Assembly: GCF_020073745.1 (NCBI RefSeq)
Contig: NZ_JAIRAU010000011.1
Coordinates: 228,298-292,297, forward strand
DNA length: 64,000 nucleotides
Direction of reading: 5' to 3'
Source: Nannocystis pusilla
GTDB taxonomy: Bacteria; Myxococcota_A; Polyangia; Nannocystales; Nannocystaceae
Of the stretch, positions 33,995-41,640 are shown piece after piece (position 1 is the first letter of the stretch; each line of letters begins with the position of its first letter). The notes beneath the pieces were generated by a model, which was not told where the DNA came from, ran no database searches, and saw nothing but the letters and a program-made list of their open reading frames with translations. A program made the position numbers and the translations under genes.

Positions 33995-34876
33995 ACGCAG
34001 GCGACCGGTGCGGCGGCCGTAGACATTAGCGAATGGCCGGCCGGTCGCCTACGCCGTTCTGCGGCCCTCACGAGCGCGATACCGCGACTCGCGCGCTCCA
34101 CGCTGGAGCGCCAGGCGCCGCCTCTCGCGTCGGCCGTCGCGGAAGTCGCGAGACGAATGTCCGCGACACGCCGACGACGAGCGCGAGTCGCCGCCATCGC
34201 CTCTCGCAAGACCTGCTGCTCCTCCGTCTGCCATCGACTTGCGACCTCGCCACGCAGCATCGCTCGCGCTCCGCCCGCGCGCGGCCGCCTGTCCGCCGAC
34301 GCGTCGATGCGGCGCTTCATCGCCGTGCCCGGCGCTCGTTCGCCGCCGCTGACGTCGGCGAGCGCGCTCCCTGAGCGTGCTTGCGAGCCACCGCGCGTCG
34401 CCCACGTTTCGTCGATGCATGGATCTCACTCGCGTGTGTCTCCGCGCCCTGGCGCGCACGCGCGACGCTGTTGCTGCGACCTCGCGCTCGCGCGGCCTGC
34501 CGACGAGGTGATCGAGCTGCCGACGCTCGCCGGGCGTGGGATGACGATCGAAGAGATGAGCCATCGCGGGGAGATCGTGGGCGTGGTTCTCAGCGGCGGC
34601 GGCCAGGTCCCGACGCGCTGCCACGGCGGCGACGAGCGCGTCGTCGATGCGCTCCCGTCGGACGCTCTCGGCGGCGAGCCCGGCGACATCGACGAACACG
34701 GCCGGCTCCTCGGCGCCTACCGGCGTGCCGCGTGAGCATCGCACGCCGCCGGCTTGCGCTCCATCCCCTGCGTCGCGGAGCCGCGCGTGCGAGGGCCATG
34801 AGCCTCGCGTGCGCACTCGCTTGCGCTCGCCCGTCGGACCCGCGACCTGATAGCCTCGCCGCCACCATCGTTCCCG
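33995..34876 (+). other. Long gap without a supported gene
   Basis: These 882 bases contain several overlapping open frames on both strands, none with recognisable motifs or a consistent coding signature. A plus-strand stretch (34498-34737) and its complement both give partly protein-like text, so a decayed gene is possible. The divergent promoters for 33994 and 34877 should lie here. Confidence 0.4.
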
Positions 34877-35500
34877 ATGCCGACGCACGCCGATCAGCCG
34901 CCGCAGCTCCGCCCGCCAGGCGCCTCTCAGCGCATGAGCGAGGCGGCGGCGCTGGAGCGGTGGATCGAGCACGGACCGCGACCGCTGCCGCGGCGGCGCG
35001 AGAGCGTGTGGACGTGGAGCGTGCCGCTCGCGGCGATCGCCGCGACCGTCGGGCTGCTGGTGTTCGTGCCCGACGCGCGGAGCTTCGCGCCGCTGTGGAT
35101 CCTCGCGGTCGGCCTGGCGATCCGTCACTACCTGCGCGTGCGTTCGATCGCCCGCCACCAGCGCGCCCTCGAGGCGCTCAGCGCCGAGGTCGCGCGCCTG
35201 CCGTTCCCCGTGCGCGAGTTCCACGGCTGGCTCGGCCCTCGCGGCGGCCGACTCGGCCCGCTCGTGATCCGCCTGCGCGGCGCCCTGCCCCGGGCCGAGC
35301 GAGCCGTCCTCGTCGCCGAACCGACCGCGCACGTCGAGTGGCCCGCGAGCGAGTGGATGATCGTCACCGTCGAGTGGCGCAACACGACGACGGACCTCCG
35401 ACGGGTGCGCCGGGTGTTGGTCGAGATGTTGCCGCTGGTGCACGCGGTGCGCCGCGTCGTCGACGTCGAGTGCCAGCGGCAAGCCGCGCGACCGGCATGA
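34877..35500 (+). CDS. Hypothetical protein with two transmembrane helices
   Basis: 207 residues from ATG 34877. Two adjacent hydrophobic segments lie at about residues 54-72 (VPLAAIAATVGLLVFV) and 75-92 (APLWILAVGLAI), followed by a ~110-residue basic cytoplasmic-type domain with alternating strands and helices. No known motif. The first 40 residues are Pro-rich. A GC-rich hairpin (35554-35573) follows the stop. Function unknown. Confidence 0.55.
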   Translation: MPTHADQPPQLRPPGASQRMSEAAALERWIEHGPRPLPRRRESVWTWSVPLAAIAATVGLLVFVPDARSFAPLWILAVGLAIRHYLRVRSIARHQRALEALSAEVARLPFPVREFHGWLGPRGGRLGPLVIRLRGALPRAERAVLVAEPTAHVEWPASEWMIVTVEWRNTTTDLRRVRRVLVEMLPLVHAVRRVVDVECQRQAARPA

Positions 35501-36024
35501 CAGCCGGCGAGCCGCGACGAGACCGCATGTACCTTAATTAACCGACTCCCCACAATCGCCAGGCTCGGCGATTTGCGTCGCCCCCCGGGCACGGGCCACG
35601 TTCCTGGCGATCCAGGGCGTTTGGTGAGCTGACGCTCACCCGGCGATCCCGCAGCCCTCGACGGATCGAGGAGGCGCTGCGCACCGTCGGCCCGCGGGCT
35701 CTCCATCCGGAACGGAATCGCAGCAGTCGGCAATCCACTTCACAGCGATCTCCTTAATCATCTTTCGCCCCGGCTGTATCCGTCGCTCCCACCGAGCACG
35801 GACGCGACTCTCGAGCGTGAGAGAATGCATGGCGGCGGGACCGCCGGCACTCGTAAAAACGACACGTCCACGCGAGCGCGGCCCAACGGGCCGACAGGAG
35901 CCGTCCAGACGCGAACGGCGAGCGACGACGCGGCGAGCGATTCTCCGGAGACGATAGGTCGAGCTGCAGCGACCGGGTCCGCGCGTGCTAGCGCTGCTCG
36001 TGGCTGCCCGCTATCCTCGGCCCG
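35501..36024 (+). other. Gap with a hairpin, no supported gene
   Basis: Within these 524 bases AATCGCC (35554-35560) pairs with GGCGATT (35567-35573) across a 6-base loop, a possible terminator for the upstream gene. An AT-rich patch (CTTAATTAA) lies just before it. Nothing else was recognised. Confidence 0.45.
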
Positions 36025-37230
36025 ATGCTAGATAACAGGTTCCAGACTGTTCTTGTGCGAATGATGGCGAGCCTCGGGCTGATCGCGATGGCCTGCAACC
36101 CCGGCGGCAACGACACGGCCGGCGTGACCGACGGCGCGACCAGCACGTCCACCGACACGAGCGAGACCGGGACGCCGACGGCGACCGAGCCCACGAGCAC
36201 CCCGACGAGCACGACCGACGGCTCCGTCTCGGGCACCGAGAGCTCCACGACGACCGGCGAGCCGACGACGACCGACAGCGAGACGCAGAGCGTCGACCCG
36301 ACCGACGGCACCAGCACGACCGACGGCACCGCCACGAGCGAGGGAACGAGCACGACCGACGGCACCAGCACGACCACGACCGACGGCACCAGCACCACCA
36401 CGACCGACGACACCACGACCGGCTCGACCAGCGACAGCAGCTCGAGCACGACGAACGAGCCGCCGGACTGCGTGCCGACCGAGGACTTCGAGGTCACGTG
36501 CGACCTCATCGACAACGACTGCGACGGCGAGATCGACGACGTCGACGTCGGCGCCGACGGCATCTGCGACTGTCTGAGCATCGGCATCCTCGGCGACACC
36601 GGCTACGCGCCGAGCGCGAACTTCGAGGCCTGGCTCGAGGCGCAGGGCTCCGCCGTCACCCGCACGCTGCTGGCTGGCAACCCCGGCGCGGTCACGCCGG
36701 CGCTGCTCGCCAACTACGACCTCCTGATCATCGACCGCATCGAGCGCCAGCTCAGCCCCGAGGAGGCGGCGGCGATCGAGGCGTTCGTCAAGGAGGACGG
36801 CCGCGGCCTCATCACGCTCATCGGCTACAACTTCGACAACCTCAACCCGGCCCCCGAGCGCGACCGGGCCAACAGCGTGCTCACGCCGTTCGGCCTCGCC
36901 TACCAGGGCGGCTACTTCGGCAACGGGGTCACGCCGACGTTCGATCAGAACCACCCGATCTCGATGGGCATCATCGACGTCAACTTCGCGGGCGGCATCT
37001 CGCCGGCCGACACCGGCAACCAGGGCACGTCGGAGGTGTTCGCGACGATCCAGGGGACGAACGCGGGCATCGCCCATCAGACCGCGGATCAGGGCGGCCG
37101 CGTGATCGTGTGGGGCGACGAGTGGATCACGTTCGACAGCGACTGGCTCGGCTACGCCGACGTCCAGGACTTCTGGGTGAACATGTTCGCCTGGGCCAAG
37201 CCGAAGGACTTCTGCGGCCAGCCGATGTAG
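36025..37230 (+). CDS. Lipoprotein with Thr/Ser repeat linker and amidotransferase-like C-terminal domain
   Basis: 401 residues. ATG 36025 gives a 24-residue signal ending at Cys24 (LIAMAC); an ATG at 36061 is an alternative start. Residues 30-145 are a Thr/Ser/Asp/Gly linker containing in-frame repeats of TDGTST encoded by near-identical 21-bp units. A DNDCDGEIDD motif (about 170), as in MopE/calcium-binding repeats, leads into a ~220-residue alpha/beta domain starting ISIGILGDTGYAPS with LLIIDRI and VIVWGDEWI strands, resembling the flavodoxin/GATase-like domains of DUF4350-type proteins. No catalytic triad was seen. Likely surface-exposed; function unknown. Confidence 0.72.
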   Translation: MLDNRFQTVLVRMMASLGLIAMACNPGGNDTAGVTDGATSTSTDTSETGTPTATEPTSTPTSTTDGSVSGTESSTTTGEPTTTDSETQSVDPTDGTSTTDGTATSEGTSTTDGTSTTTTDGTSTTTTDDTTTGSTSDSSSSTTNEPPDCVPTEDFEVTCDLIDNDCDGEIDDVDVGADGICDCLSIGILGDTGYAPSANFEAWLEAQGSAVTRTLLAGNPGAVTPALLANYDLLIIDRIERQLSPEEAAAIEAFVKEDGRGLITLIGYNFDNLNPAPERDRANSVLTPFGLAYQGGYFGNGVTPTFDQNHPISMGIIDVNFAGGISPADTGNQGTSEVFATIQGTNAGIAHQTADQGGRVIVWGDEWITFDSDWLGYADVQDFWVNMFAWAKPKDFCGQPM

Positions 37231-37353
37231 TGCGCGCCCGGGGGCCGCGGCGCTCTCGGCCCCCGTCGCCGGCGTTTCGCCGCAATTCGGCGATCTCGCG
37301 GCGACGTCCGAAAACGGCGAGACTGCCGTCCGCCGCCGCGCTAGATCGTCCGC

Positions 37354-38802
37354 GTGCAGCTCGACCCCGACGCCTGCTACGACGCCCTCTGCGCCCGCGA
37401 CCGCCGCTTCGACGGCGTCTTCTTCGTCGGCGTCACCACCACCGGCATCTACTGCCGCCCCGTCTGCCCGGCGCGCACGCCCGGGCGCGGGCGCTGCGAG
37501 TTCTTCCGCCGCGCCGCCGAGGCCGAGCGGGCCGGGTTTCGCGCCTGCTTCCGCTGCCGGCCCGAGCTCGCGCCGGGGCGCGCCGCCGTCGACTCGCTGT
37601 CGCGGCTCGCGGCCGCCGCGCTCGCGCGCATCGACGCCGGCGACCTCAACGACGGTTCGGTCGACGCGCTCGCGCAGCGGCTCGGCGTCAGCGGGCGTCA
37701 TCTGCGGCGCGCGCTCGAGGCGGAGCTCGGGGCCACGCCGGTCGAGCTGGCGCAGACGCGGCGGCTCGCGCTCGCCAAGCAGCTGCTTCAGGACACCGCG
37801 CTCCCGCCGGCCGAGGTCGCGTTCGCGGCCGGCTTCGCCAGCGTGCGCCGCTTCAACGCGCTGGTGCAGCAGCGCTTCGGTCGGCCGCCCTCGGCGCTGC
37901 GGCGCGAGGCCGGCGAGGTCGACGGCGGCGACGCGATCGACCTGCGCCTCGACTACCGCCCGCCGTTCGACTGGCCGGCGCTGCTCCAATTCATGCGCGG
38001 CCGCGAGGTCGCCGGCGTCGAGCGCGTCGACGACGACGGCTACGCCCGCGCCGTCGCGCTCGGCGATCGCGTCGGCTGGTTGCAGGTCACGCCCGACCCG
38101 ACGCGCCCGGCGCTGCGCGTGCGCGTGTCGCTGTCGCTCGCGCCGCACCTCATGCCGATCGTCGCCCGCCTGCGCGGCCTGTTCGACCTCGACGCCCACC
38201 CCGACACCATCGCCGCCCACCTCCGCCGCGATCCTGTCCTTCAGGACAGTGTCGACGCGCGCCCCGGCCTGCGCGTCCCGGGCGCGTTCGACGGCTTCGA
38301 GCTGGCCGCGCGCGCCGTCCTCGGCCAGCAGGTCTCGGTCCGCGCCGCCACCACGCTGTGCGCCCGGCTGGTCGCGCGCTTCGGTGGACCTGTCCCGAAG
38401 TTACTGCCGGGCCTGACCGCCGTGTTCCCGGCGCCCGCCGTCCTCGCGCGCGCCGAGCTGGCCGACGTGCGGGCGATCGGCCTGCCCGAGCAGCGCGCCC
38501 GCACCTTGATCACGCTCGCCGGCGCGGTCGCGGACGGCCGGGTCGACCTGTCCATCGGGGCAGATCCGGACCGGGCCGTCGCCGCGCTCGAGTCGCTGCC
38601 GGGGATCGGGCCGTGGACCGCGCAGTACGTGGCCATGCGGGCGCTCCGCTGGCCCGACGGGTTCCCCGGCGGCGACCTCGTGGTCCGCCGCGCCCTGAAC
38701 GTCACCACCACCCGCGCCGCCGAGGCCCGCACCGCTGCGTGGCGACCGTGGCGCGCCTACGGCGTGATGCACCTGTGGCGCGCCGCGTCCTCCGGAGGAT
38801 GA
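37354..38802 (+). CDS. alkA: Ada-type methyl-sensor/AraC/AlkA DNA-3-methyladenine glycosylase fusion
   Basis: 482 residues from GTG 37354. Residues 1-75 are the Ada N-terminal domain: IYCRPVCPA with Cys34 as the likely methyl-acceptor and Cys38, then a CFRC pair completing the zinc site. An AraC-type helix-turn-helix follows (about 85-185; GFASVRRFNALVQQRFG). Residues 195-482 are an AlkA glycosylase with a helix-hairpin-helix segment LPGIGPWTAQYVAMRAL. It both senses methyl phosphotriesters and excises alkylated bases. It is followed 4 bases later by ogt, and together they form a classical adaptive-response pair. Confidence 0.93.
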   Translation: MQLDPDACYDALCARDRRFDGVFFVGVTTTGIYCRPVCPARTPGRGRCEFFRRAAEAERAGFRACFRCRPELAPGRAAVDSLSRLAAAALARIDAGDLNDGSVDALAQRLGVSGRHLRRALEAELGATPVELAQTRRLALAKQLLQDTALPPAEVAFAAGFASVRRFNALVQQRFGRPPSALRREAGEVDGGDAIDLRLDYRPPFDWPALLQFMRGREVAGVERVDDDGYARAVALGDRVGWLQVTPDPTRPALRVRVSLSLAPHLMPIVARLRGLFDLDAHPDTIAAHLRRDPVLQDSVDARPGLRVPGAFDGFELAARAVLGQQVSVRAATTLCARLVARFGGPVPKLLPGLTAVFPAPAVLARAELADVRAIGLPEQRARTLITLAGAVADGRVDLSIGADPDRAVAALESLPGIGPWTAQYVAMRALRWPDGFPGGDLVVRRALNVTTTRAAEARTAAWRPWRAYGVMHLWRAASSGG

Positions 38803-38806
38803 ACCC

Positions 38807-39304
38807 ATGACCCGCCTCGTCCAGCGCATCCTGCCCTCGCCGCTCGGCCCGCTGCGCCTCGTCGCCAGCGACCTCGCCCTCGTCGGCATCTACTTCCCCG
38901 AGCACCGCCCCGCCCCCGCGCACGCCGGCGACGACGTCGCCCGGCATCCGCTGCTCGACCACGCGGCGCGCGAGCTCGACGAGTACTTCATTGGCCGCCG
39001 CCGCCAGTTCACCGTCGCCCTCGATCCGCGCGGCACCGCGTTTCAGCGCGCCGTCTGGCGCGCGCTCGCGGACATTCGCTTCGGCGAGCAGCGCAGCTAC
39101 GCCGACCTCGCCCGCGCGATCGGCAACCCCCGGGCCGTGCGCGCCGTCGGTGCAGCGAACGGCCGCAACCCGCTGTCGATCGTGCTCCCGTGTCATCGCG
39201 TCGTCGCGACCGGCGGCGCGCTGACCGGCTACGCCGGAGGCCTCCCCGCCAAGAAGTGGTTGCTCGCGCACGAGGCCGGTCAGATGCCCGGACTTTCGGC
39301 GTAG
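38807..39304 (+). CDS. ogt: Methylated-DNA--[protein]-cysteine S-methyltransferase
   Basis: 165 residues, ATG at 38807 with GGAGG overlapping the end of the preceding gene. The active-site motif is LPCHRVV with acceptor Cys129, preceded by the helix-turn-helix FQRAVWRALADIRFGE and an asparagine hinge (GAANGRNPL), and followed by the conserved YAGGLPAKKWLLAHE. It transfers O6-methyl groups from guanine to itself in a single suicide reaction. Cotranscription with the Ada-AlkA fusion is expected. Confidence 0.95.
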   Translation: MTRLVQRILPSPLGPLRLVASDLALVGIYFPEHRPAPAHAGDDVARHPLLDHAARELDEYFIGRRRQFTVALDPRGTAFQRAVWRALADIRFGEQRSYADLARAIGNPRAVRAVGAANGRNPLSIVLPCHRVVATGGALTGYAGGLPAKKWLLAHEAGQMPGLSA

Positions 39305-39313
39305 GGTCCCGGC

Positions 39314-39925
39314 ATGCCCAAGCTGACCTACTTCGACTTCCCCGCCAGCCGCGGGGAGGAGTGTCGTCTCGCCCTCCACATCGCCGGCGTCGCCTTCGAA
39401 GACGAGCGCCTCAAAGGCGACGACTGGCCCGCGCGCAAGGAGCAGACGCCGTACGGCGCGCTGCCGACCCTGGAGGTCGAGGGCCGCGGCGTGCTCGCCC
39501 AGTCCAACGCGATCCTCGTCTACATCGGCCGCGAGCACGGCCTGCACCCGCGCGACAACTGGCTGGCCGCCCGCCACGAGGAGCTCATGCAGGCGGTCGA
39601 GGAGCTGCGGCACACGGTCGGGCCGGTGCTGCGGATCCAGGACCCCGCCGAGAAGCTCAAGGCGCGCGAAGAGCTGGCCGGCGGCTTCCTCAAGCGCTGG
39701 GGCCGGAGCGTCGAGCGGCGGTTGCAGGAGCTCAGCGCCGGGCCGTTCGTCGCCGGCGACGCGATCCACGTCGCCGACCTCAAGCTCTACCTGGCCGCGC
39801 GGTGGTTCTCGTCCGGCGTCGTCGACCACGTGCCGCGCGACGTGTTCGCCGAGTTCCCGCGCCTCGTCGGGCTCGAGCAGGCGGTCGCGGCCCACCCGAA
39901 GGTCGTCGCCTGGCGCAACCGCTGA
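39314..39925 (+). CDS. Glutathione S-transferase, sigma-like
   Basis: 203 residues, ATG 9 bases after the ogt stop. The N-terminal thioredoxin-fold starts MPKLTYFDFPASRGEECRLAL (Tyr near position 6 as the catalytic residue, RGE as in sigma-class enzymes) with YGALPTLEV and the SNAILVYIGRE glutathione-binding segment. The C-terminal helical domain ends HPKVVAWRNR. It probably detoxifies electrophiles alongside the alkylation-repair genes. The last 17 codons, stop and 18 following bases are repeated exactly 1636 bp downstream. Confidence 0.9.
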   Translation: MPKLTYFDFPASRGEECRLALHIAGVAFEDERLKGDDWPARKEQTPYGALPTLEVEGRGVLAQSNAILVYIGREHGLHPRDNWLAARHEELMQAVEELRHTVGPVLRIQDPAEKLKAREELAGGFLKRWGRSVERRLQELSAGPFVAGDAIHVADLKLYLAARWFSSGVVDHVPRDVFAEFPRLVGLEQAVAAHPKVVAWRNR

Positions 39926-39940
39926 CGCTCCCGCGCCGGC
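39871..39940 (+). repeat. Direct repeat DR-L, 70 bp, over the gst 3' end
   Basis: Identical over all 70 bases to 41507-41576; the match ends sharply on both sides (39870 G versus C, 39941 T versus G). It contains the last 17 gst codons, the stop and 18 bases beyond. Confidence 0.95.
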
Positions 39941-40235
39941 TCGTCGCGCTGCTCCCGACCGCCCGGCGATCCGCAGCAGCGCGATCGCGACGTCGAGCCG
40001 ACGTCGACGACGAGGCGCGGCTCGACCACGACCTCGTCCCACAGCGCGAGCGCGGCGCTCGCCCTGGAGTATTTGCGCGTCGATGACAGCACGGCGAGCC
40101 CGACCGCCCCGGCGAGCGCAGAGCGGCGGCGGCGAGGCAGGCGCAGGCCGCTGGCGAGTAGCGACGTGTGATGGAGCACCGTCCACGCCCTCTGCTCGCT
40201 TGCCGGAGCCGCACAGCTCGGCACATCGTGGAACC
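39926..40235 (+). other. Non-coding start of the repeat-bounded segment
   Basis: About 310 bases between the gst stop and the first possible start of the next gene. Open frames on the minus strand here are antisense shadows. No promoter was recognised. Confidence 0.4.
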
Positions 40236-40830
40236 ATGCTCAGCAATCTCGCCGTCATGTTCTCGCTCCTGGTCACGCCATTTCCGGCCACGCCGCCCGG
40301 CGTCTGTCGCGCCCGGCGGCGATTTCCTCGGGAGCCTGCTGCAGGCGCCAGTGGCACTCGAGAATCTCGAGGTCTCCCTGGATCTGAGCGACGGCGTTCG
40401 CCTCGAGATCGCGTACGAATTGCCGGCGGTCGGGCTCGTTTCCCTGGACGTGTCCGGCGAGGAGGACGGCCCCGGGTACGGCGCAGTGATGCTCGGCGAT
40501 GCTGTCCTCGCCGAGGTATGGTTTCGCGATGGGCACCTGGCCGCGGAGGCGACGGATCTCGCAGGTCTGGAGCCCGCTCAGGCCCTTGCCGTCGCCGCGA
40601 GCGTCGCGCAGGTCTGGCAAGAGGCCAACTTCACGGGCACGTTCGACGATTCCCGTGATCTAAAGTGTACGGTGGCCGGCGGGATCGCTGGCGCTACCGC
40701 CGCCACTCTGGTTGGAGGAAGCTGCTTCCTTCTCACCAAGAAGAAGCAGTGCGGGAGCGCCGGTACCTTTGTGGCCCAAAAGGTGTTCGGCTGGATTACT
40801 GACAAGTGCAACGGAGCGCAGAACAAGTGA
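40168..40830 (+). CDS. Small secreted or membrane-anchored protein, probable frameshift near N-terminus
   Basis: The convincing part is the frame from about 40310 to 40830 (GGDFLGSLLQAPVALENLEV onward): a ~125-residue acidic domain followed by a Gly/Ala-rich hydrophobic stretch (VAGGIAGATAATLVGG) and a Lys/Cys-rich tail. In this frame the only starts (GTG 40168, ATG 40171) give an Arg/Ser-rich lead. A good signal peptide, MLSNLAVMFSLLVTPFPA, starts at ATG 40236 in the adjacent frame. A one-base shift near 40300-40315 would join them, so the gene may be broken or carry a sequencing indel. Base composition is less GC-rich than the flanks. Function unknown. Confidence 0.5.
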   Translation: MMEHRPRPLLACRSRTARHIVEPCSAISPSCSRSWSRHFRPRRPASVAPGGDFLGSLLQAPVALENLEVSLDLSDGVRLEIAYELPAVGLVSLDVSGEEDGPGYGAVMLGDAVLAEVWFRDGHLAAEATDLAGLEPAQALAVAASVAQVWQEANFTGTFDDSRDLKCTVAGGIAGATAATLVGGSCFLLTKKKQCGSAGTFVAQKVFGWITDKCNGAQNK

Positions 40831-41561
40831 CGCAGACGCTGGCGACCTCCACGCCCAAGCCCTTGCCGCCGCAGCGGTGGGGCATCTTGCCGACGAATCA
40901 GTTCTGGGGCCTCGCCGCGCTGACGCCGATTGCATTGATTTATTACCTCGGCTTGCTCGTGTACTTCCCGCTGCTTGATCACCTCGGCCTGGTCTGGTGG
41001 CAGGTCGCGCTGGCGCTCTGGCTGTACCATGAAATATGGGGCGGCCTTGTGGAGCGCTACGCCAGAGGCTACCTCGCCAGGCGGCAGCGACTCCAGGCGG
41101 CCGCCGTCGCGGCCCCGGCTCTGAATTCAAGCCCGGGCGTCAACAGACGACCCCGAGTCCCAGCTTTTGCCGCAGAAGATTGGGACGTTTACTATGCTCG
41201 CATATATGGCCGGTTTTCAGGCGTCGTCCAATTGACGTCCGAACTGGAGTTCCTTCTCCTGCTGTTTTACCCGGGATGGGTCAGCAAGGCACTGGCCGCC
41301 GCGTGGCTAATTGGCTCGTTCCTGATCGCGCGGGCCGTCACACACAGGTGGAAGGCTGCGGCGCTCGTAGCCCGCTCATACCTCGACGCCGCCGACCGCG
41401 ACGGCTCACGGGTGCGGGCGCTCGATCCTGAGTTTGAGCATTCGGCGCCGCAGCGCGTGACGCGCGAGGTCCAGCGACGGGGCGGCGCCGACGAGGGAGC
41501 CGGCGCGCTCGAGCAGGCGGTCGCGGCCCACCCGAAGGTCGTCGCCTGGCGCAACCGCTGA
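40827..41561 (+). CDS. Hypothetical membrane protein whose C-terminus is the duplicated gst end
   Basis: 244 residues from GTG 40827, overlapping the previous stop as GTGA. Two hydrophobic helices lie near residues 25-50 (LTPIALIYYLGLLVYFPLL) and 55-72, and a third near 150-175. The last 17 residues are identical to the C-terminus of the glutathione transferase because the frame enters the right copy of the 70-bp repeat. The native C-terminus was therefore probably lost when the segment joined the chromosome. It pairs with the gene at 40168. Function unknown. Confidence 0.6.
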   Translation: MTQTLATSTPKPLPPQRWGILPTNQFWGLAALTPIALIYYLGLLVYFPLLDHLGLVWWQVALALWLYHEIWGGLVERYARGYLARRQRLQAAAVAAPALNSSPGVNRRPRVPAFAAEDWDVYYARIYGRFSGVVQLTSELEFLLLLFYPGWVSKALAAAWLIGSFLIARAVTHRWKAAALVARSYLDAADRDGSRVRALDPEFEHSAPQRVTREVQRRGGADEGAGALEQAVAAHPKVVAWRNR

Positions 41562-41576
41562 CGCTCCCGCGCCGGC
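41507..41576 (+). repeat. Direct repeat DR-R, 70 bp, right end of the inserted segment
   Basis: Exact copy of 39871-39940, offset 1636 bp. Confidence 0.95.
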
Positions 41577-41640
41577 GCGGACAGCGACGCCTCGGCCCTG
41601 TCCCGAAGTTCCAATGATGACACCGTGAATCGGGCCCGAC

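Noticed and set aside
34049..35482. A 477-residue minus-strand open frame spanning the 34-35 kb gap
   Set aside because: Composition is Arg/Ala/His-rich without motifs, and it runs antisense to the better supported gene at 34877-35500.
38233..38262. CCTGTCC/GGACAG motifs 14 bp apart inside the AlkA coding region (also near 38547-38567)
   Set aside because: They resemble the dispersed repeat, but the AlkA protein keeps its normal length and residues there as I recall the family, so an inserted repeat is unlikely; probably chance in GC-rich codons.
38399..38412. A 14-base match (CCTGTCCCGAAGTT) shared with 41597-41610
   Set aside because: Too short and not arranged with a period; one copy is inside normal AlkA sequence. 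No support for a repeat family.
39871..41576. Insertion sequence interpretation of the repeat-bounded segment
   Set aside because: No transposase, no terminal inverted repeats, and the 70-bp direct repeats are far longer than target-site duplications.
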